Below are positions 18,582 to 27,042 of a stretch of DNA of 64,000 bases, piece by piece. The notes below the pieces were generated by a model. That model searched no databases. It saw nothing but the letters and a program-made list of their open reading frames with translations, and was not told the origin of the DNA. The translations under genes were made by a program, and so were the position numbers. This stretch comes from Roseivirga sp. UBA6052. GTDB lineage: Bacteria > Bacteroidota > Bacteroidia > Cytophagales > Cyclobacteriaceae. How positions within the stretch are numbered: the stretch's first letter is position 1; every line of letters starts with the position of its first letter. The stretch spans positions 806,001 to 870,000 of the forward strand of contig DIYO01000001.1 of assembly GCA_002427755.1 (NCBI GenBank), in the 5' to 3' direction.

Positions 18582-19394
18582 ATGTCACATAACCTATTAA
18601 AAGGAAAAAGAGGAATCATCTTTGGCGCATTAGACGAAAGATCTATTGCATGGAAAGTTGCTCAAGTTGCAAAAGCCGAAGGTGCTGAATTTACATTGAC
18701 CAATGCCCCTATCGCTATGAGAATGGGTGAAATCAATAAATTGGCTGAAGAATGTGGAGCTGAAGTAATTCCTGCTGATGCTACCTCAATTGAAGATTTA
18801 GAGAACCTTTTCACTAAGTCAATGGAAATCTTGGGTGGTAAAATCGATTTCGTTTTACACTCAATTGGAATGAGCCCTAACGTAAGAAAAGGTAGAGATT
18901 ATGGAAACCTGAATTATGATTGGTTGACCAAGACCTTAGATGTTTCAGCTATCTCGTTCCACAAGGTTATGCAAACAGCTGAGAAGCTTGATGCTATGAA
19001 TGAATGGGGTTCAATTATGGCGCTTTCTTATATAGCTGCTCAACGTTCATTCCCTGATTATTCAGATATGGCTCAGGCCAAAGCGATGCTAGAATCAATT
19101 GCAAGAAGTTATGGCGAGCGTTTCGGTAGATTGAAAAACGTGAGAGTGAATACTATTTCTCAGTCTCCTACCATGACCACAGCAGGTACAGGTGTAGGTG
19201 GATTTGATGTATTCTACGACTACGCCAACAAAATGTCGCCATTAGGTAATGCCGATGCTGAGAGTTGCGCTAATTACACAGTAATGTTCTTCTCAGACTT
19301 TACTAAAATGGTAACGATGCAGAATCTCATGCACGATGGAGGTTTCTCTTCATCAGGTATTACAGACGCATTAATCGAAGATTTAACTAAATAA
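18582..19394 (+). CDS. fabI: Enoyl-[acyl-carrier-protein] reductase (NADH)
   Basis: A 270-aa SDR enzyme that reduces trans-2-enoyl-ACP in type II fatty acid synthesis. The cofactor region GIIFGALDERSIAWKVA (11-27) is the FabI form of the Rossmann motif. The catalytic Tyr and Lys are in SYIAAQRSFPDYSDMAQAK, with Y150, Y160 and K167 in the Y-x6-K spacing of FabI. Length is normal. It is likely transcribed from its own -7 box at 18553. The gene is followed by a repeat element. Confidence 0.96.
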   Translation: MSHNLLKGKRGIIFGALDERSIAWKVAQVAKAEGAEFTLTNAPIAMRMGEINKLAEECGAEVIPADATSIEDLENLFTKSMEILGGKIDFVLHSIGMSPNVRKGRDYGNLNYDWLTKTLDVSAISFHKVMQTAEKLDAMNEWGSIMALSYIAAQRSFPDYSDMAQAKAMLESIARSYGERFGRLKNVRVNTISQSPTMTTAGTGVGGFDVFYDYANKMSPLGNADAESCANYTVMFFSDFTKMVTMQNLMHDGGFSSSGITDALIEDLTK

Positions 19395-19407
19395 TCTATA
19401 AATATGA

Positions 19408-19477
19408 CGTCATCCTGAACTTGTTTCAGGATCTATTTCTCTGAATCAGAAGATTCTGAAATGAATTCAGAATGACG
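19408..19477. repeat. REP-like dispersed palindromic repeat (tandem hairpins in a large inverted repeat)
   Basis: The 27-nt arms 19408-19434 and 19451-19477 are inverted repeats with 22 of 27 positions matching, and both ends read CGTCAT. Each arm is itself a small hairpin: TCCTGAA/TTCAGGA (19413-19419 and 19425-19431) and TTCTGAA/TTCAGAA (19454-19460 and 19466-19472). The motif 'CGTCATCCTGAACTTGTTTC' is typical of multi-copy intergenic repeats in Bacteroidota and other bacteria. It lies alone between fabI and ispE and has no T-tract, so it is not a standard terminator. Confidence 0.7.
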
Positions 19478-19484
19478 CTCTAAA

Positions 19485-19500
19485 ATGTTGTTCACAACAT
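19485..19500. promoter_or_regulatory. Palindrome overlapping the ispE start codon
   Basis: ATGTTGT-TC-ACAACAT is a perfect 7-bp inverted repeat. Its last two bases are the A and T of the ispE ATG (19499-19501). As RNA it could form a hairpin over the ribosome-binding region. As DNA it could be an operator. Confidence 0.4.
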
Positions 19501-20308
19501 GATCACGTTTCCAAACGCAAAAATTAACCTAGGCCTTTTCATTACAGAAAAGCTCCCTAATGGTTACCATGCTTTGGAAACGTGCTTCTACCCTATCCCC
19601 ATATATGATGCATTAGAGGCGATAGAAGCTAAAAAGACCAGCTTTCATATTTCTGGGATGGAAATACCCGGAGACCCTAATCAGAACCTAATCCTTAAAG
19701 CATACAAGCTTTTAAAGAAAGACTATCAGCTACCAGAAATAGAAATACACTTACTCAAAAACATTCCAATGGGCGCTGGTTTAGGTGGTGGTTCGGCTGA
19801 TGGTGCTTTTATGCTCAAGCTAATAAGTGAGACATACCAGCTTTTTCTGGATGATATTATTCTTGAAGACTATGCAGCTCAGCTTGGAAGTGACTGCCCG
19901 TTTTTTATTTCAAATGAACCTGCTATTGGCACCGGTACAGGAATAGAATTGGAACCTATTGAACTCAGCCTGAAAGGTCTATGGTTCACTCTCATTCACC
20001 CAGGCATTCATATTTCCACCAAAGAAGCCTATGAAGGGGTAACACCGAAATCCTCCGGTATAGATCTGAAGTCCCTAATACAATCCAGGAGCTTTGAGGA
20101 TTGGAAAAAGGAACTGAAGAATGACTTTGAGGAATCTATATTTCCTCAATATCCCGAATTGACTGCAATTAAATCAAACCTATATAAGTCAGGAGCAGTA
20201 TACTCGGCTATGAGTGGTTCCGGATCCGCCATGTTCGGACTTTTTAAAGCGAAACCAGATTTAGATTGGGTAAATGAATCACACTTTTCAAAAACCGTAC
20301 AACTGTAG
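19499..20308 (+). CDS. ispE: 4-diphosphocytidyl-2-C-methyl-D-erythritol kinase
   Basis: A 269-aa GHMP kinase of the MEP isoprenoid pathway. It phosphorylates CDP-ME at the 2-hydroxyl using ATP. The N-terminal FPNAKINLGL carries the catalytic-site Lys (K8). The GHMP ATP-binding loop PMGAGLGGGSADGA runs from 90 to 103, and LGSDCPFF is the conserved Asp-containing motif. The C-terminal SAMSGSGSAMFGLF glycine-rich motif is present. Length is normal for Bacteroidota. The 3' end overlaps the M23 peptidase gene by 35 bp. Confidence 0.96.
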   Translation: MITFPNAKINLGLFITEKLPNGYHALETCFYPIPIYDALEAIEAKKTSFHISGMEIPGDPNQNLILKAYKLLKKDYQLPEIEIHLLKNIPMGAGLGGGSADGAFMLKLISETYQLFLDDIILEDYAAQLGSDCPFFISNEPAIGTGTGIELEPIELSLKGLWFTLIHPGIHISTKEAYEGVTPKSSGIDLKSLIQSRSFEDWKKELKNDFEESIFPQYPELTAIKSNLYKSGAVYSAMSGSGSAMFGLFKAKPDLDWVNESHFSKTVQL

Positions 20309-21131
20309 GAATTTAAGACGCTACCTCCTTTTAGTACTACATCTATTCTTGACATACCCAGCATTCAGTCAAGAACGAATCTATAATGTGGATGTGCGAG
20401 TAGAGGAAAGTAATGAAGGCATAAAAATATTTGCCGATAATGGAGAACTCTTACCCATGACTTTGAAAATGGATTTCAAAACTGAGGGGCTCACACCATC
20501 TGATGGTAATTCAGAATTGGTTGTCTTAGATTCTAAGAGTTCAAATGCGTTAGTGGCATCATTCACCGCTATTCCTGCGGAAGGCTACGGATATAGTTAT
20601 TCATATCAAATCATAAAAGGAGATATAAATTCAAAGCATAATGATGATTACGCTTATTGTTTACCGTACGAAAAGGGCGAACGCATATTGATGGCTCAAG
20701 GCTATTTTGGCAAGTTTAGTCATTCTGGTCTGAAAGCTTTAGACTTTAATTTACCTGAAGGAACAAATGTATTGGCTGCAAGAGAAGGGCTTGTGATTGG
20801 TGTAAAGGAAGACTCTCAAATCAGTTGCTTAAACCCCTCATGCCTTAAGCAAGCTAACTATGTAGATATCCTTCATGAAGATGGTACAATTGGTCAGTAT
20901 GTTCATCTCTCCTATAACGGAGCGCTTGTCTCTCTAGGAGATAAAATAAAGAGAGGACAACTCATTGGTATATCCGGAAAAACAGGCTTCGCGTCAGGCC
21001 CACACCTTCATTTTCAAGTTACTTTACCCTCTTTAGAAAACGGAACAGCCATCGCTACCAAATTCAAACTTGCCGAAAACTGGATTGACATACCCAAAGA
21101 AAAAGAATTCTATACAGCCTTTGAGTATTAG
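20274..21131 (+). CDS. M23 family metallopeptidase (LytM/Gly-Gly endopeptidase type)
   Basis: A 285-aa secreted peptidase. The N-terminal 32 residues, with basic CRNLRRY and a hydrophobic LLLVLHLFL, form a signal peptide ending in FSQ. The C-terminal M23 domain (~145-255) keeps the zinc ligands H150 and D157 (HSGLKALDF) and the HLHF motif at 244-247, with H211 as catalytic His. It probably cleaves peptidoglycan cross-bridges during envelope remodelling. The signal peptide is encoded inside the 35-bp overlap with ispE. The stop overlaps the convergent EamA gene by 4 bp. Confidence 0.88.
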   Translation: MNHTFQKPYNCRNLRRYLLLVLHLFLTYPAFSQERIYNVDVRVEESNEGIKIFADNGELLPMTLKMDFKTEGLTPSDGNSELVVLDSKSSNALVASFTAIPAEGYGYSYSYQIIKGDINSKHNDDYAYCLPYEKGERILMAQGYFGKFSHSGLKALDFNLPEGTNVLAAREGLVIGVKEDSQISCLNPSCLKQANYVDILHEDGTIGQYVHLSYNGALVSLGDKIKRGQLIGISGKTGFASGPHLHFQVTLPSLENGTAIATKFKLAENWIDIPKEKEFYTAFEY

Positions 21132-22030
21132 CTGATTGAGCCCTTTTTCCTTTGTCTTTTTCTCAAGAAAGGATAAGATAGAACTGCACCTAAGATGATG
21201 AGCGTACCATAGTAAAACCCATTACTCATCTGCTCTTTCTCGCCATATAATATCACCGCCATGATGATGCCATAAACCGGTTCAAGATTAACCGTTAGAT
21301 TAACAGCAAAAGCAGAAATACGCTTCATCAACTCAACAGAAGTAGAGAAAGCATAAACAGTGCAAACCACAGCTAATATTAATAAGAGACCCCAATCCCT
21401 TGTATTGGGCATTGAATAAGTAGCAGCCTGCTCTAAGAAGAAAGATTTATAAAAAGGCACAAAAATCGTGATGCCAATAAATGCAGCGAGCATCTCCCAA
21501 AATGTAAGACCATATTCAGAATGTTGCTTTACCAGTTTGGCATTAATTACTGCGAACAAGGCAGCTAAGAAGGCCGAAACTACGGCTAAGGTAAGCCCCA
21601 GTGCATGATTGAATTCAAATCTAAAAATCACGTAAAGCCCTACTATTACAATTAAGCCAAGGATAATTTCAGTGATATTGACTTTCCTTCTGTTTACTAG
21701 GGGTTCAACCAAACTCGTCCAAAAAGAGGTAGTTGCCATTCCAGCCAAACAAACGGAAACCGTTGAAACTCTGGCGGATTCAAAGAAGAGAAACCAATGT
21801 GCCGCTATAATGATTCCTGTTATACCAAACTGTCCAAGAACTCTCCAGTCGAACCTTAAACTCTTATTTGTAAGCGACATGTAGATGCCTAAAACGAGTG
21901 CTGCTAGACCGGTCCGAAACATCACCACATCTGCAGATGAGATCGTCATCTCATTGCCTAAGATTGCAGTAAAACCCCATAGAAAAACTATAAAGTGAAG
22001 CTTGGCAAAATCTTTAAATGTGCTTTCCAT
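21128..22030 (-). CDS. EamA/DMT family transporter
   Basis: A 300-aa integral membrane protein with about ten hydrophobic helices and the two-fold EamA repeat (residues ~8-140 and ~150-290). Examples are FIVFLWGFTAILGNE near the start and LEPVYGIIMAVILYGEKE in the second half. This family exports amino acids, metabolites or nucleotide sugars, and the substrate cannot be told here. A single base is shared with the LptF/G-type gene upstream (22030), so it belongs to the tgt-lptF/G-eamA operon. Confidence 0.88.
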   Translation of the reverse strand: MESTFKDFAKLHFIVFLWGFTAILGNEMTISSADVVMFRTGLAALVLGIYMSLTNKSLRFDWRVLGQFGITGIIIAAHWFLFFESARVSTVSVCLAGMATTSFWTSLVEPLVNRRKVNITEIILGLIVIVGLYVIFRFEFNHALGLTLAVVSAFLAALFAVINAKLVKQHSEYGLTFWEMLAAFIGITIFVPFYKSFFLEQAATYSMPNTRDWGLLLILAVVCTVYAFSTSVELMKRISAFAVNLTVNLEPVYGIIMAVILYGEKEQMSNGFYYGTLIILGAVLSYPFLRKRQRKKGSIS

Positions 22031-23112
22031 TACTTAGGCACCAAACGGTATAAGACAATACCGATTAAGGTAAAAACAATATTAGGGAACCAAACCGCAA
22101 GAATTGGATTCAGCGTACCATTCTCTGCATTACTCTTAGCCGCGATGTATAGGATGATATATATAAAAGCCAGTAGAAAGCCCAAAGCGATCTGAAAGCC
22201 TACTCCCCCTCGAGTCTTCCTAGATGAGAGAATAACACCAATAAAAGTCAAAATTATGGCCGTAAAGGGAGACATGTACCTGACCAATTTCTCTATCTCA
22301 TAAATGGGTACATTATCTGCACCTTTCATTTTAAGATCTTCTATGTAATCATTGAGTTCGTTGAGCGTTAGCGTTTGTTCAAAGCTCTTGAGATTACCAA
22401 AATCTTCCGGTGTCATGTTGATTTTTATAAGGGTATCATTGGCTACTTCGAACTTATATTTCTCTCCTTGTTCTAAGAACTCTCTGTAATGCCACTCGTT
22501 CAATTTCCAACCTAGGTTTACAGTATCCCAAGTGATTTTCTTAGCCGACAGCTTCCATTTCACTTCTCTATCCTCAATTTCCTCTAGCGTAAATCTAAAA
22601 CCTACATCGTTTCTGATGTTGTAGTTAGACAAGTAAACATAGCTTGTGGGTGACACTTTAAAATGCACATCTCGCCCACTGAAATTATACTCTTTATCAA
22701 AGTAAAGTTGCTCAAAAGCCACTCGGAATTTATTGGCATTTGGAATAATCCATCCTGTCAACGCAAAACTTACCATACCAATAATGACGGCTCCAATTAA
22801 GAATGGTCGGAGTAATCTGGGATAACTCACACCTCCACTCAGTATAGCAATAATCTCTGTATGGCTAGCCAATTTTGAGGTAACAAATACAGTGGCTATA
22901 AATACAGTAATTGGTGTTATCAGATTAGCAATGTATGGCGCATATGCCGCGAAATATTCTAAAATCTGAACAGCAGGAACGTCATTCTTTATGAAGTTCT
23001 CATTTCTCTCAGAGTAAGTAATGATCAAGACGATCGAAACCAGAATTAGCACCACAAAAATGAAAGTGGACAAGAATTTCTTCAGGATATATCGATCTAG
23101 AATACGCATCAT
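22030..23112 (-). CDS. LptF/LptG family LPS export permease
   Basis: A 360-aa YjgP/YjgQ-family permease with three N-terminal membrane segments, a large periplasmic beta-jellyroll region (~120-260) and three C-terminal segments. MRILDRYILKKFLSTF and the C-terminal SRKTRGGVGFQIALG are characteristic. It extracts LPS from the inner membrane with the LptB2 ATPase. Whether it acts as F, G or both is not clear from sequence. It overlaps the tgt stop by 4 bp. The OstA-like protein at 11940 would be a later component of the same route. Confidence 0.92.
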   Translation of the reverse strand: MMRILDRYILKKFLSTFIFVVLILVSIVLIITYSERNENFIKNDVPAVQILEYFAAYAPYIANLITPITVFIATVFVTSKLASHTEIIAILSGGVSYPRLLRPFLIGAVIIGMVSFALTGWIIPNANKFRVAFEQLYFDKEYNFSGRDVHFKVSPTSYVYLSNYNIRNDVGFRFTLEEIEDREVKWKLSAKKITWDTVNLGWKLNEWHYREFLEQGEKYKFEVANDTLIKINMTPEDFGNLKSFEQTLTLNELNDYIEDLKMKGADNVPIYEIEKLVRYMSPFTAIILTFIGVILSSRKTRGGVGFQIALGFLLAFIYIILYIAAKSNAENGTLNPILAVWFPNIVFTLIGIVLYRLVPK

Positions 23113-24239
23113 AAACGTTGTGTCAGCTTTTTAACCATGGCATTCTTCCAATCAATAAACGTGCCTGCAAGTATGTGTTTTCTAGCTTCTTTCACTAACC
23201 ACAAATAAAAGCTTAGATTATGAATACTAGCAATTTGAGCGCCTAACATTTCCTTGCTATGAATTAGATGTCTCAAATAAGCTTTGGAATAGAATGTATC
23301 CACATATCCAGTCATATTAGGATCAATTGGACTAAATTCTTCCTTCCATTTCTCATTCTTGATATTGATGATCCCCTCTGAAGTAAACAATAGCCCATGG
23401 CGCGCATTCCTAGTAGGCATTACACAGTCGAACATATCAACACCTAAGGCAATACACTCAAGTATATTCTCAGGAGTACCGACACCCATTAAGTAACGGG
23501 GCTTATCCTCAGGTAAAATCCCACATACAACTTCCGTTTGCTCGTACATATCTTCATGAGGTTCACCCACTGATAATCCGCCAATTGCATTACCATCTCT
23601 ACCAAAACTGGCAATGGTCTCTGCCGATTTAATACGAAGGTCTTTATAGGTACTTCCTTGAACAATTGGGAACAGAGTCTGAGCGTATCCATATTTACCT
23701 TCCGTCTCATCGAAACGATCGCAGCATCTTTTGAGCCACCTGTGTGTCATCTCCATAGATTCCCTAGCATAGCCATAATCACATGGGTATGGTGTACACT
23801 CATCAAATGCCATGATTATATCAGCGCCAATAGTCCTTTGAATATCTATAGCATACTCTGGCGTAAAGGTATGTTTGGAACCATCAATATGGGACTGAAA
23901 GGTCACTCCTTCTTCTTTGATCTTTCTTGTACCTGCAAGAGAATATACCTGATAACCTCCCGAGTCCGTTAAGATTGGTTTATCCCAACCATTGAATTTA
24001 TGTAGCCCACCGGCCTTTTCGATAACCTCTAGACCCGGTCTTAGGTAAAGGTGATATGTATTTCCAAGAATGATTTGGGCTTCGATATCCTGCTCCAACT
24101 CACGCTGGTGCACAGCCTTCACTGTACCTGCAGTACCTACAGGCATGAATATTGGCGTTTCTATCTGACCATGATCGGTAGTAATTAAGCCGGCACGAGC
24201 TTTACTTCCACCATCAACCGCTAACTTCTTGAAATCCAT
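23109..24239 (-). CDS. tgt: Queuine tRNA-ribosyltransferase, lacking the usual zinc cysteines
   Basis: A 376-aa TIM-barrel enzyme that exchanges G34 for preQ1 in GUN-anticodon tRNAs. The preQ1-binding DSGGYQVYSL motif and catalytic GVDMFDCVMPTRNARHG region are intact. The C-terminal zinc subdomain is altered. Where bacterial Tgt has DP-x-C-x-C-x-x-C before the (Y)SKAYLRHL helix, this protein has DPNMTGYVDTFYSKAYLRHL, with no Cys. The final ligand His in IHNLSFYLW is retained. This may be a lineage trait rather than a defect. A -7 box TATTTTTG (complement of 24257-24264) lies 17 nt upstream of the ATG. Confidence 0.93.
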   Translation of the reverse strand: MDFKKLAVDGGSKARAGLITTDHGQIETPIFMPVGTAGTVKAVHQRELEQDIEAQIILGNTYHLYLRPGLEVIEKAGGLHKFNGWDKPILTDSGGYQVYSLAGTRKIKEEGVTFQSHIDGSKHTFTPEYAIDIQRTIGADIIMAFDECTPYPCDYGYARESMEMTHRWLKRCCDRFDETEGKYGYAQTLFPIVQGSTYKDLRIKSAETIASFGRDGNAIGGLSVGEPHEDMYEQTEVVCGILPEDKPRYLMGVGTPENILECIALGVDMFDCVMPTRNARHGLLFTSEGIINIKNEKWKEEFSPIDPNMTGYVDTFYSKAYLRHLIHSKEMLGAQIASIHNLSFYLWLVKEARKHILAGTFIDWKNAMVKKLTQRL

Positions 24240-24299
24240 CTACACAATTTGAGGCACAAAAATAGCAGTAATAAGTAATTCTTATTTGTATTGGATTTA

Positions 24300-24307
24300 T
24301 ACTTTTG
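24300..24307 (+). promoter_or_regulatory. -7 box TACTTTTG, 3 nt from GTG start of the GT2 gene
   Basis: TACTTTTG is followed by ATT and then GTG at 24311. A TTG at 24305 also opens the frame but lies inside the box, so the GTG is preferred. This is another candidate leaderless promoter. Confidence 0.5.
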
Positions 24308-24310
24308 ATT

Positions 24311-25399
24311 GTGACCGAACCGATACTGATCTTTTTTGCACTTATCTGTCTCATCCAGATAATTTTTCACTGGTCAGTATTTGTGAAAATTCTTAAGAAA
24401 AGAGGTTTAAAAGACTCAGAACACAAATCCGTGAGTGTAATTATCGCGGCAAGAAACGAAGCTAAGCATCTTGAAAAGCTTATTGAGTTACTTGATCAGC
24501 AAAATCATCCAAACTATGAGGTAATCATAGTTAATGATCGTTCATCTGACAAATCAAGAAACATATTACACAAACTGGAGTCAAGGTATACTTGGCTTAG
24601 TTCGATTCATATTGAAACACTTCCCCAAGGATGGACTGGCAAAAAACATGCAATCAACAAGGCACTAGAAGAAGCTAAAAATCAAGTTCTTTTGTTCACA
24701 GATGCTGACTGTATTCCTAATTCTAAGAACTGGATTAACATGATGACCTCTGGAGAATCTGATATTAAGCTTGGTTATTCTCCATATGAAATTGAGCCTG
24801 GGTTACTCAACCAGTTTATTCAATACGAAACCCTTATGACAGGGCTTCAGTATCTGGGCTTTGCTGAAAGTGGTAAACCGTATATGGCTGTTGGAAGAAA
24901 TTGGTCTATTCAAAAAGCTTCTTACCCAAAAAATATACTAGAGAGCATTAAAGGTTTTGAAGGTGGAGATGATGATCTCATCTTAAATCATATCGGCAAT
25001 AGTGCATCAGTCGAAACGGTGATCGATCCTTCTGCCCAAACCATTTCAAAACCTAAGTCGAATTGGCCCGATTACCTTAAACAGAAAATCCGCCATCTTT
25101 CAGTAGGAATACACTATAATCAAAAACATCTAACGCGTTTGGGTGTTTTTACGTTAGCGAATGTGATAGGATGGTTCTTCTTTTTAATTGCACTGATTTT
25201 AGGATTTGAACCGTATATCATTTTAATAATCTTTGGTCTGAGGAGCTTATCATTTTATACTATATTTACCCGAGTAGGTCTTAAGCTCGGAACTTCTCCC
25301 AACTATTGGGCACTTCCGCTCTTAGATTTATGTTATAGTATTTACTATCCTGTTATTGGTATCAGTGCGTGGTCGGCAAAAAACATTAAATGGAGTTAA
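24311..25399 (+). CDS. Family 2 glycosyltransferase, membrane-bound
   Basis: A ~362-aa inner-membrane GT-A glycosyltransferase. It has an N-terminal membrane helix (~5-22), then the GT2 core with VSVIIAARNEAKHLEKLIELL, the NDRSSD motif and the metal-binding DxD as FTDADCIPN. About three C-terminal helices (~270-350) follow. It resembles CrtQ-like and other lipid-linked glycosyltransferases, and the acceptor is unknown. It overlaps the downstream ECF sigma gene by 10 bp. Confidence 0.85.
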   Translation: MTEPILIFFALICLIQIIFHWSVFVKILKKRGLKDSEHKSVSVIIAARNEAKHLEKLIELLDQQNHPNYEVIIVNDRSSDKSRNILHKLESRYTWLSSIHIETLPQGWTGKKHAINKALEEAKNQVLLFTDADCIPNSKNWINMMTSGESDIKLGYSPYEIEPGLLNQFIQYETLMTGLQYLGFAESGKPYMAVGRNWSIQKASYPKNILESIKGFEGGDDDLILNHIGNSASVETVIDPSAQTISKPKSNWPDYLKQKIRHLSVGIHYNQKHLTRLGVFTLANVIGWFFFLIALILGFEPYIILIIFGLRSLSFYTIFTRVGLKLGTSPNYWALPLLDLCYSIYYPVIGISAWSAKNIKWS

Positions 25400-25998
25400 G
25401 TAAGCAGTTTTCAGATAAAGCATTAGAGGATTTTAGATTGATTGATTTAGCCGTTTCCGGTAAGGATCAACAAGCTTATGCTGATTTGATGCAGCGTTAT
25501 AGAAAGCCTGTGTATCATATGATTTTGAAGATGATTCGAAATGTCGATGATGCAGAAGACCTAACGATTGAAGCCTTTGCCAAGGCTTTTAAGAATCTTC
25601 ACAAATTCAAGAAAGACTTTACCTTCAGTACTTGGTTGTTTAGAATTGCTACCAACAATACCATCGATTTTATTAGAAAGAAGAGACTCGACACAATGAG
25701 TCTTGATACTTCTTATAAAGATGATAATGGTGATTCAGTTTCTATAGACGTTCAAGACAGAAACCTTAATCCTCAAGAGGAGGCAATTAAGAGTCAGAAA
25801 ATTGAGTTGGTAAGGGTTTTTGTAAACAAATTACCTGCTAAGTATCAAAGACTGGTGAAGCTTCGCTATTTCGATGAACTCAGTTACGATGAAATTGCCA
25901 AAGAACTAGAGGCACCATTAGGAACAGTAAAAGCACAATTACACCGCGCTAGAGAGTTGTTGTATGACTTAGTGAAAACTAAGAAAGAGCATATCTAA
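25390..25998 (+). CDS. RNA polymerase sigma-70 factor, ECF subfamily
   Basis: A 202-aa sigma factor with region 2 (DLTIEAFAKAFKNLHKF through TFSTWLFRIATNNTIDFIRKKR) and region 4 (AKYQRLVKLRYFDELSYDEIAKELEAPLGTVKAQLHRARELL). The two are joined by a linker containing VSIDVQDRNLNPQEEA. No anti-sigma gene is adjacent, as it is followed 19 bp later by rsmG. This suggests a housekeeping-type ECF sigma that is always active or regulated by level. The 10-bp overlap with the GT2 gene suggests co-transcription. Confidence 0.93.
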   Translation: MELSKQFSDKALEDFRLIDLAVSGKDQQAYADLMQRYRKPVYHMILKMIRNVDDAEDLTIEAFAKAFKNLHKFKKDFTFSTWLFRIATNNTIDFIRKKRLDTMSLDTSYKDDNGDSVSIDVQDRNLNPQEEAIKSQKIELVRVFVNKLPAKYQRLVKLRYFDELSYDEIAKELEAPLGTVKAQLHRARELLYDLVKTKKEHI

Positions 25999-26005
25999 AA
26001 TTCCT

Positions 26006-26013
26006 TAGTTTTG
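26006..26013 (+). promoter_or_regulatory. rsmG -7 box TAGTTTTG, 4 nt from ATG
   Basis: TAGTTTTG is followed by CGGC and then the ATG at 26018. It lies in the 19-nt gap after the sigma gene and predicts an additional leaderless transcript for rsmG. Confidence 0.5.
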
Positions 26014-26017
26014 CGGC

Positions 26018-26644
26018 ATGGAAGAACTCCTCCGCCATTTTCCTGATCTATCAGATAAGCAAATTCAACAACTTGAACAGCTCCTTCCGCTTTATGCAGA
26101 ATGGAACGAGAAGATTAATGTCATTTCTCGAAAAGACATGGAAAACTTCTATCAGCGTCATGTGCTGCATTCGCTCGGTATCGCTAAGGTCATGCGCTTC
26201 AAACCTAAAACGAAAGTGTTAGATGTTGGAACCGGAGGCGGCTTTCCTGGAATTCCGCTAGCCATACTATTTCCTGATACCCAATTTCATTTAGTCGATT
26301 CCATTGGAAAGAAGATAAAGGTCGTGAGTGAAGTTTCTAAAGCTTTAGGATTAGAAAACGTAAAGGCATCTCATACTCGAGCAGAATCTCTCGAAGAGGA
26401 ATATGATTTCGTTGTGAGCAGAGCAGTTACACGCTTAGCAAAATTCTATCCATGGGTTAGGAAGAAATTTGCTCGTAAGTCTTCGAACAAATTGAAGAAT
26501 GGAATACTCTATCTAAAAGGTGGTGACTTACAAGAAGAGCTACAGGAATCAAGACTTAAAAAAATAGCCACTCATAAATTGAGTGACCACTACGATTCTG
26601 AATTCTTTGAGACCAAGAAAGTTATCTACGTTCCTGCTCAGTAA
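26018..26644 (+). CDS. rsmG: 16S rRNA (guanine527-N7)-methyltransferase
   Basis: A 208-aa SAM-dependent methyltransferase that makes m7G527 in 16S rRNA. The N-terminal helix bundle includes YAEWNEKINVISRKDMENFYQRHVLHS. The SAM-binding motif VLDVGTGGGFPGIPLAI follows at ~68-84, and the C-terminal part contains VSRAVTRLAKF. This is the GidB/RsmG pattern, and length is typical. It overlaps the convergent membrane-protein gene by 7 bp. Confidence 0.96.
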   Translation: MEELLRHFPDLSDKQIQQLEQLLPLYAEWNEKINVISRKDMENFYQRHVLHSLGIAKVMRFKPKTKVLDVGTGGGFPGIPLAILFPDTQFHLVDSIGKKIKVVSEVSKALGLENVKASHTRAESLEEEYDFVVSRAVTRLAKFYPWVRKKFARKSSNKLKNGILYLKGGDLQEELQESRLKKIATHKLSDHYDSEFFETKKVIYVPAQ

Positions 26645-27015
26645 TCTTCATCCGGTTTTTTGGCTGTAAATACCAGTATGGCATAAACTCCCAGTACTGT
26701 TCCAAAAGGAAAATTCAAGAGACTTATTACCCCGTATACCAACGCTGGCATATTTGCCCATTTGGCCTTATTCAAAAGTCCAACGCCAATGATTAACCTC
26801 GGGATGATAAAGATTATGGCTATTCCCCAAAATATGCTCGAAATAATATCGAAGATGAAAATTGCGTTTGGGTCAAAGTCTGGATCGTCAGCGGCAAAAG
26901 CTAATACCCAATCCATAACTTGATCATAAAAGAGGAGCATTAACAGCCAAAAGGCGCTAAAAACCACATAGATGAGACCTATAATCTTTTTATGAGAAGG
27001 ATCTGTCAAATTCAT
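26638..27015 (-). CDS. Small three-helix membrane protein of unknown function
   Basis: A 125-aa protein with hydrophobic helices near 10-30, 52-75 and 92-117. An acidic loop between helices one and two contains DDPDFDPNAIF. I do not recognise a family. The charged patches around the helices (e.g. NKAKWANMPAL) fit a small inner-membrane protein. It has a separate start and a terminator-like element upstream (27043-27073), so it seems to be its own unit, ending inside rsmG by 7 bp. Confidence 0.7.
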   Translation of the reverse strand: MNLTDPSHKKIIGLIYVVFSAFWLLMLLFYDQVMDWVLAFAADDPDFDPNAIFIFDIISSIFWGIAIIFIIPRLIIGVGLLNKAKWANMPALVYGVISLLNFPFGTVLGVYAILVFTAKKPDEDY

Positions 27016-27042
27016 AACTGCAAAAAATTGATTACTTGAATA

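Noticed and set aside
19408..19477. CRISPR or small phage array at the repeat
   Set aside because: There are only two imperfect arms in inverted orientation and no spaced direct repeats.
25390..25998. Dedicated anti-sigma factor for the first ECF sigma gene
   Set aside because: The next gene, rsmG, is a methyltransferase and the upstream gene is a glycosyltransferase. Neither has an anti-sigma pattern.
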